In this document: positions 58,079 to 64,000 of the stretch, piece after piece
Position numbering within the stretch: the first letter of the stretch is position 1
Layout: every line of letters begins with the position of its first letter
DNA from: Polytrichum commune
Lineage: Eukaryota > Streptophyta > Polytrichopsida > Polytrichales > Polytrichaceae
Assembly (NCBI GenBank): GCA_950295325.1
Contig: OX485805.1
Coordinates: forward strand, 21,439,501 to 21,503,500
Length of the DNA stretch: 64,000 bases
Reading direction: 5' to 3'
Position numbers and translations under genes: made by a program
The notes under the pieces: model-generated
The model's input: only the letters and a program-made list of their open reading frames with translations
Told to the model about the DNA's origin: nothing
Database searches by the model: none

Positions 58079-59076
58079 CTCGGGGAGTTCACTAGACATG
58101 TATATATGTATACACGTGCGTGACAAGGGTATTTATTCAAGGGGTATTTAATTATCCATCCTCAATTTTTTGTACCGTAGTATTATATAATTTGCTAATT
58201 TCTTGTTTTTTAAATGACCCTATAATTACTTTTAAATTTGATGAAGCTCTAATTTTAAGCTAGGTATGTTTATTATAATTATTTGATTTTGCTCCAAAGG
58301 GTTTAAGAGCATTAAAAGTACTAAGTCACCAAAATCCAAGGCACAACAAGGTTTTACATTAAGAGTGTTCATAAACAGTTTCAAACAACAAAATCAACCC
58401 ATGTTCCTCAATCAAGTTACACGCACAATTAAACACAACGGTACTGAGTGTAAAAAAAACAATTAAAACACCAACAACAAAGCAAGAAAAAATAGGGTCC
58501 ATGCAATAATGTAGAAGGGTATAGAGTTAATACTACAACATCTTGCTTGAAGCAGATAGACACAAGACCAACCAAAACTCCTCTAATTTATCTTGAGAAA
58601 TTGTTTCTAGCATTAAAAAATACTAGCAAAACTGTTCATAGCAAATGAAAGATGTCATGTTCGTCTTGCAAAACAATTCCTAGCTTTTAAGAACACTAGT
58701 ATATAATCAACAAATAATGCATGCCTTTAATCCTAAACCTAGGAATCCGTTATCTGCCCTCATCAATCTTTCATCCCATTTTTTCAACTGAATCGACGTA
58801 GTTTTTCATCCAAAATCTTCCTGCCTCTGAACACAAAGGACACCCTATTTAAAAAAAAAAACCTAAGATCCTTAAATCCTATGGTATATTTTTACAAATA
58901 TTTTAAAAATATGCGTTATTTGTATCAATCCTATATTATTTATAATACAAATTTTATCATACATACTCACCTATATTACTTCTAAGAAAATTCTAAGTTT
59001 TTCCTTTTGTGAATATAAATTACCCTATATTTTCCCGCACGTTGTTTTCTAATATTATCGCAGTGAACTCCCCGAG
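58079..59076. mobile_element. hAT-type non-autonomous element with 8-bp target duplication ACATGAAT
   Basis: The termini are the perfect inverted repeat CTCGGGGAGTTCACT. The 8-bp duplication ACATGAAT is exact (58071-58078 and 59077-59084). The 998-bp interior is AT-rich with no transposase frame. The CGGGGAGT core is shared with the hAT termini at 47421 and 63900. A related stray end (AGTGAACTCCCGGGAG) is at about 59825. Confidence 0.93.
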
Positions 59077-59084
59077 ACATGAAT

Positions 59085-60200
59085 ATATTACTATTCAACA
59101 TCAAAGTGGAGATTCTTGTGTTCATTGGATGGTCATGTAGGCCCCCCAAATTAACTTGATTATTGAGCTTAGAGTGGATGTCATATATATTAAGGTAGAT
59201 ATATAGAGAACAGTGAAAATAAGTTGAGTTGAGCAAAAATAGTGGCTTGAAAATTGTGCAATATTTTTCAAAGATTGAGTAGAGGGGATGATGAGGAATG
59301 CAAGTTGTTTTGTAGTTTTATTTCTTGTAAATAATTAATCACAATTTCTTAAAGAGGCAAGTAAGTCAACCCCCTTATTTGTACACTAGAGCTTGGGGGG
59401 CACACTTCCAATATTTCCAAAAGGGGTGGAATATAACATAGGTTGGCAATTATTTTTCAAAAGGAAAAATTCTAATTTCTATAATTTCCATCATCCAAGA
59501 GAATCTCCATACAAAGAGGCAGAAATAACCTTGTCATCAAGGGTACATCCATAGTTCCACATAAAATGTAGCATTATTTCATTCATTTCCACTAAACCTA
59601 CTGTAGGAAAAAATTGCGATATGTTACACACGCTACACAAAAACACACACTACATTGAAAACAATGTAAGTTAATATTGTGACAATTGTAAAATGCTATA
59701 TTACATACAACTCTAATATGGGGTTTGAATCGACACTATGTTACTCCTTCTCCAAATATAGTAATCATCTTGAAGGTATGAATTGCAAACTAAATTATAA
59801 ATCATGTCATTTGCTAATTCCCACCTAGTGAACTCCCGGGAGATGAAGGATAGAAGAGTTAACAAAGAAGTAATAGTTGAGGTGGACTTAACGAGGTGGG
59901 TCGAGAATGAAACATTTTCCATTTCGTGTCATGTAGGACTCCACGTAGGATTTGTTCATCCCTTCAAACTTCTTTGGTCACGTAGGCCCTCAAGCTCTAG
60001 TGTAAAAGTGAGGTGGGAGGGTCTCCGCAATAAGAGGATTTTGAATAGTTGGTCACGGGCCCTCAAACTCCAGTGTAAAGTGTCCCGTAAGAGTTCACCC
60101 CACCCCAGTTAGCTGCCATCCCGCGATGATGAATTGAACGTTTGGCGAAGAAGAAGGAGAAGAAGAAGAACGGTAGCGATGGCGGCAGAGTGATGGCGGG
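59085..60200. other. Spacer with no recognised gene
   Basis: It contains the isolated MITE end at about 59825 and a purine-rich GAAGAAGAAGGAGAAG tract near 60155. I see no supported coding frame. Confidence 0.45.
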
Positions 60201-60214
60201 GTGGTTTGGAGGAC

Positions 60215-60535
60215 GTCATGGTCAAGGTTTGTGCACTTCACGGGGTTCAGGCCCGAGGCAGGATGGTGAAGGAGACCGGTGTATGAGTTCAGGATCGTAA
60301 AATTTGGACTATCATGGTGAAGGTGTCGTCCGGGAGCGTCACTTTGCATGGGTTAGCATTCAATGTGGACCCTGACCTAGGGATTTACAACTACATTGTG
60401 CCATGCGGGATTGCAGACAAAGAGGTGACGTCTCTCAGTAGAGAAGTGGTTTCAACCGTTCCAGATATGGATATGGTCACTGAGGAGCTCATTCAAGCAT
60501 TTGCAGATCAATTCGGGTTCGAAGCAATCGAGTAA
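60215..60535 (+). pseudogene. Octanoyltransferase (LIP2/LipB-type) C-terminal fragment, copy A
   Basis: Octanoyltransferase moves octanoate from acyl carrier protein to lipoyl domains. The fragment reads VKETGV, a stop in place of the conserved Trp, then VQDRKIW, and then TLHGLAFNVDPDLGIYNYIV, PCGIADKEVTSLSRE and a C-terminal helix ending FGFEAIE. These correspond to the ETGVWV..KI, HGLAFN(V/I)xPDL and PCGI.. catalytic-cysteine regions of the family (Cys in PCGI; the Lys position is in the RKI segment). The N-terminal half of the enzyme is absent. The TGG-to-TGA change and missing parts make it a pseudogene fragment. Confidence 0.75.
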
Positions 60536-60559
60536 CTGGAATCTCCTAATTGAGATTTA

Positions 60560-60965
60560 TCTGTACTTCATGGGGTTCAGGCCCAAGGAAAGATGGTGAA
60601 AGAGACCGGTGTATGGGTTCAGGATCGTAAAATTTGGGCTATCGAGGTCATCAAGGAGTGAGAGGAAGATCATTAGCTTATGTGACTTCCTTCTCTAAGG
60701 TTGGGTGGAGAGTCTTTGTCACATTTCTCTTTCTCTCTAGTTCTAACATAGTATTAGAGGGTTTAGCATTCAACTTGGACCCTGATCTGGTCTTTGTACA
60801 AGCACATTGCGTTGTGAGAGATTGCGGATAAGGAGGTGACATCCTGAGTAGAGAGGTGGTTCAAGCCGTTCCGGATGTGGAGGTGCTCACTGAGGAGCTG
60901 ATGCAAGCATTTGCAGATTAATTCGGGTTCGAATCAATTGATGAATTGGAATCCCTTAATTAAGA
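60560..60965 (+). pseudogene. Octanoyltransferase fragment, copy B (tandem duplicate)
   Basis: It repeats copy A: GGGGTTCAGGCCCAAGGA.AGATGG, then KETGVWVQDRKIWAI with the Trp intact, a stop after VIKE, an insertion of about 100 bases, then GLAFNLDPDL. The PCGI motif is lost (the equivalent segment reads AHCVVRDCG), and a stop replaces Gln before FGFESI. The two copies carry different lesions, so they diverged after duplication. Confidence 0.7.
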
Positions 60966-60969
60966 GTGA

Positions 60970-61796
60970 GATGGAGACCTACTATTTCAAGGGCCACCTT
61001 AGAATTATTTCTTGATCTTTCATCAGCGTGGATGGTGTTGGAGAATATGGTAGTTCATTACTGGCGTTGGTATTTGGGTTCCGTTCCAATTCCATATCAA
61101 AGGAGTGGCTTTAAACACAACTTTCGAGAGTTGTGCCATCTTTGGGCAGCTTAAAAAGTGGGCAAGCGGAGCTCAATCAGATTCAGGTAGCAGAAGGGTG
61201 AGAATTTATTGATCATCCCTATTTGGAATGAATTTAATCTTGCACTATTGGCGAAGGCGGACCTCTACATTCGAGGAGATATCCATTGGTAAGACGTTTC
61301 GAACCGTGATGTCTTCTTCCATTCTCATGATTCAATGGTACATGTAAAGTTTAGTTCTCAGAGTGTGTAGTCAGATGACCTGTACTAAAGTTCTCTCATG
61401 AGAGGTTGATCTATTTTGTACCTATGGATATGCATACTTGGGCAACAAGGAAGGGACTCTTGATTCGAGTATTGGCTGGCTGAAGTACTTGATTTGAGTA
61501 TTAGCATGTGATCAAATCACCTAGCGAGAGGATTCCTCATGCAGGGCCAAGTAATGAAGTGAGATCTAACTACTTTGAAACAATTTTGACAAATATGTAA
61601 TACTTCTGGACAATTTGTGCGGGAATCTGTCATGCGGGAAGCCTATCCAGTCCTATTGCATTACTACCAGTGGCACCGGAAAGTGATACGTCCATTGAGT
61701 TGCCAGGCAATCCTTAATCTGGCTGGAATGAAGGTTCATTGAATGTATTTTAACTTCACGCTCTTGAAAGGGTCGGTGACAACGTACTGCATTAAA
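60970..61796. other. Spacer with no recognised gene
   Basis: I see no domain or repeat pair here. Short frames such as 60966-61154 have no recognisable motif. Confidence 0.4.
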
Positions 61797-63064
61797 CACT
61801 ATATTCGTTAATTGGAGACTTTTTGTTGATTTTGAGACTATTTAAGGACGTGGTTTTCACAATTGTAGGAAGGAAAACAATACAAAGATGCTATGTTCCC
61901 AATTTAGGATACAAATATGAGACTCAAATGCATGGAACTACACATACGTAAATAAAAAAACGGGATATATGAAAACATTTGCATATACAAAATCGATATC
62001 ATATTTATTGAGTAGGGTTGAAGTACAAAATACATGTGGAATATCCAATATTAGGCCAAAGTCCTAGAAATATAATCCCACAACTAAATGTATGTTAATA
62101 ATAGCCTATACGTTTGGATCGTGAATACGACTCACTACTTGTATTTTTGCAATAGCCTTTGCGGCCGTTTCTTTTTCTTTTGCATTAATGGCATCCATGG
62201 CTCTAAAGATCTCGGATCCGCGGCTATAACCTTGTTTATTGACTGGTCCCGAATATGTGCCATTTGCCCATATTTGCTGACCCGTTACCGATTTGTGGGT
62301 TGTGGTATTGTGAGTGGAATACGAATGTGTTTGGGAAACCGAATGTCTTGCGCTCTTCCGTAGGGCCAAACAACGATCAGACTCGCAAGAAGCTGTCTTC
62401 AGTGTTCGCCTATCCAATGACGAAATCGAGGATGACCGGCCCACATTCGTGTATATTGGGGTCTGAGCAATGACCATAAATATATATAATGAAGTGGGTT
62501 AGTATAAGTGGTTAAAAATTACGGATGGAAGTCCGAAAAACTCAAGAAGCTGAAATGCAATAATACACGAAAATCATCAAGGAAAAACTTGAGAATGCCA
62601 ATAGTTGGGCACCTTCGCCTTCGGGGCGCTGGTTAGAGCTTCTGGGACATCGAGGGGGGTAGATACAAGCCCGAGAGGGACGTTCGTAAACACCGGGACA
62701 TCAATTTGGGGTTCATCCATGTAAAGGCGTTTGGTCGACCGTGGGTTTCGGACGTGCTTCTCACTGCGGAGGGGAGATGGAGATGGAGATGGAGCGTAAT
62801 TGAGTTTTGCAACCTTTGCAGGAGGGCTATCCACGACTCCGTCTTCAAACCCGGAGTTTTGGAGTAATCAACCGCAGAAGCGGCATCAACGGCCGAAAAT
62901 TGGAATAGTGAGAGCATTGCAACGTCGTTCATACCAAGGGAAGGGGATCTGGGGCATGGCCGTGATGCATACATGCCATTGACAACACTTTGGGGTGCTT
63001 GGTGAGGCAACTAAGACACAAGAATACATTACAAAGATAAAGGGAGAAATGTTAGATATTTACA
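61797..63064 (-). pseudogene. Unrecognised spliced gene-like unit, copy 2 (better preserved)
   Basis: On the minus strand, after a TTAG acceptor at about 63013, a frame runs through DGVVDSPPAKVAKLNYAP to APKAKVPNYWHSQ at about 62588, with a GTTTTT donor. It is joined in phase after CTCAG (about 62468) to TPIYTNVGRSSSISSLDRRT and on to EIFRAMDAINAKEKETAAK, ending at about 62124 with GTAGTG. The polypeptide is Ser/Pro-rich with a charged helical end. I do not recognise it. It is the inverted copy of 2405-3760, 58 kb away. Upstream the unit continues past the MITE at 63065-63873 to about 63899. Confidence 0.6.
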
Positions 63065-63873
63065 GGGGGCATTCACGGTTGAGGTACTACTTTTGGGACA
63101 AAGGACTTAAGGACTTAAGGACTAGTGGATTTCGGCGTTTATCATGATTTACTATTATTTGATCAATAAAATTTAAATAAATAAGTAGATAGTTCATAGG
63201 CTATATCAAGAAAGATATTATTTCTTATTAAATAATCACCAATAATAGAGAAATTTCCTATGAAATAAGTAGATAAGTCATAAAACTTGAAAAGGGGTCA
63301 AATGACTTGTTTGGGCCACACCAATGGCATTTTTCGCTATTTAGGTGTGTATTGGTGGTCAATTATTTCATGTTTTGCATCTTGGTACCTTAATATAAGT
63401 GTCATGTGTCCATTTATATAAATTTTTTGTTCAATTCTAATACTAGACGTTCCTTTTAGGTGTGGCCGTGATTATATGTATTTTTGGCCATGTTTGGTGC
63501 CACATGTAAAGTTGGGCAATTGGTATTCAATACATTTTTGGTATGTTGGTACACACTTGAACAAGGATTGTGAGGAAAAAAATTGGGATCGTTTCGATTA
63601 ATTCTTGTTGTCATTTTTCATTCCTTGATCCTAAGGTGAACAATTAAGACAACACTCATAAATATCCTTTAAGGAATCAAAATGATATCTTAGATGACCC
63701 TATTCCTTCTAAATTAACTTTGTCGGTGTACTCAATATGGAGTATGAATTGTAGGTATGATCCAAAATATGCTTCACAATACAAATCTAAGCATACCAAG
63801 CATGTGAAGTTATCTAAAAAAATCTTTTTTCCGTTAGACACCCAAAAGTAGTACCCCAACCGTGAATGCCCCC
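63065..63873. mobile_element. MITE with 33-bp TIRs and TACA duplication
   Basis: Ends begin GGGGGCATTCACGGTTG and are inverted over 33 bp with one mismatch (63065-63097 and 63841-63873). TACA flanks both sides (63061-63064 and 63874-63877). The homologous unit near 2430 lacks the element and shows the empty site (GCATGTTTATATCTAACC). The 809-bp interior is non-coding. The superfamily is unclear because a 4-bp duplication is unusual. Confidence 0.9.
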
Positions 63874-63899
63874 TACATGGAGAGTCCAAGTACAAACCA

Positions 63900-64000
63900 C
63901 AGTCCGGGGAGTTCTGTAGAGAAACCGGCTAATTGCCGAGGTTTCTGGAGATGGCTCGGATTTTACAAATTTTACCCGGAAGTGGCCTAAAGAGTGCAAA
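63900..64000. mobile_element. Terminus of another hAT-type element, cut by the window end
   Basis: CAGTCCGGGGAGTTCTG begins the element, followed by subterminal ACCGG, GCCGAGG, CTCGGA and CCCGGAAG words as in the 47421 hAT. It starts where similarity to the unit at 2405-3760 stops (TTTGTACTTGG just outside), so it is inserted in or abuts copy 2. Confidence 0.6.

Overview
The window is nuclear DNA of a land plant. Evidence: two intact multi-exon genes with GT-AG introns (a tRNA dimethylallyltransferase of the IPT9 type and a CYP72-clan cytochrome P450), a single-exon multi-pass membrane protein of a plant-type family, plant-style Ty1/copia and Ty3/gypsy elements, many hAT-type DNA transposons and MITEs, and AACCCTAAACCC tracts. 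The species cannot be fixed from sequence alone. Gene density is low and the intergenic DNA is AT-rich and repeat-rich.

Layout. 1-2390: tail of a decayed Ty3/gypsy pol. 2405-3760: one copy of an unrecognised spliced gene-like unit, whose inverted partner lies at 61797-64000. 4814-7005: decayed hAT transposase. 7279-9925: a GC-rich, two-exon pseudogene whose reading frame joins an N-terminal HAD phosphatase-like domain to a C-terminal class II terpene cyclase domain with a DLDVTS catalytic motif, the architecture of fungal AstC-type and marine bacterial drimenol-synthase proteins. 12971-18065: complete but dead copia element with LTRs, primer-binding site and AATTG target duplication. 18821-25100 (minus): tRNA dimethylallyltransferase, 11 exons, 542 aa. 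26817-27935 (minus): 372-aa membrane protein. 29593-30000: tail of a Tigger/pogo-like transposase. 30-39 kb: gene-free, with several MITEs. 39109-44924 (minus): five-exon P450, 538 aa. 45.7-54.1 kb: a 5.5-kb hAT element with an 8-bp target duplication, inserted into an older related hAT that it splits in two. 54.2-57.2 kb: satellite-like and minisatellite DNA. 58079-59076: hAT-type MITE with a perfect 8-bp duplication. 60215-60965: two tandem broken fragments of a lipoate-pathway octanoyltransferase. 63065-63873: MITE with 33-bp TIRs.

The most interesting item is the HAD/terpene-cyclase fusion. Plant terpene synthases do not normally have a HAD domain, and class II sesquiterpene cyclisation coupled to dephosphorylation is known from fungi and bacteria. 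Here the gene has a spliceosomal intron and a plant MITE inside that intron, so it is resident in the genome. It has only three visible lesions (two stops, one small insertion), which suggests recent loss and possibly intact relatives elsewhere in the genome. The other notable structure is the group of elements sharing a CGGGGAG terminal core: a nested hAT pair and derived MITEs that also sit inside the terpene-cyclase intron, in the P450 intron and upstream of the P450.

All splice sites, TIRs and duplications were read by eye; identities and percentages are hand estimates.
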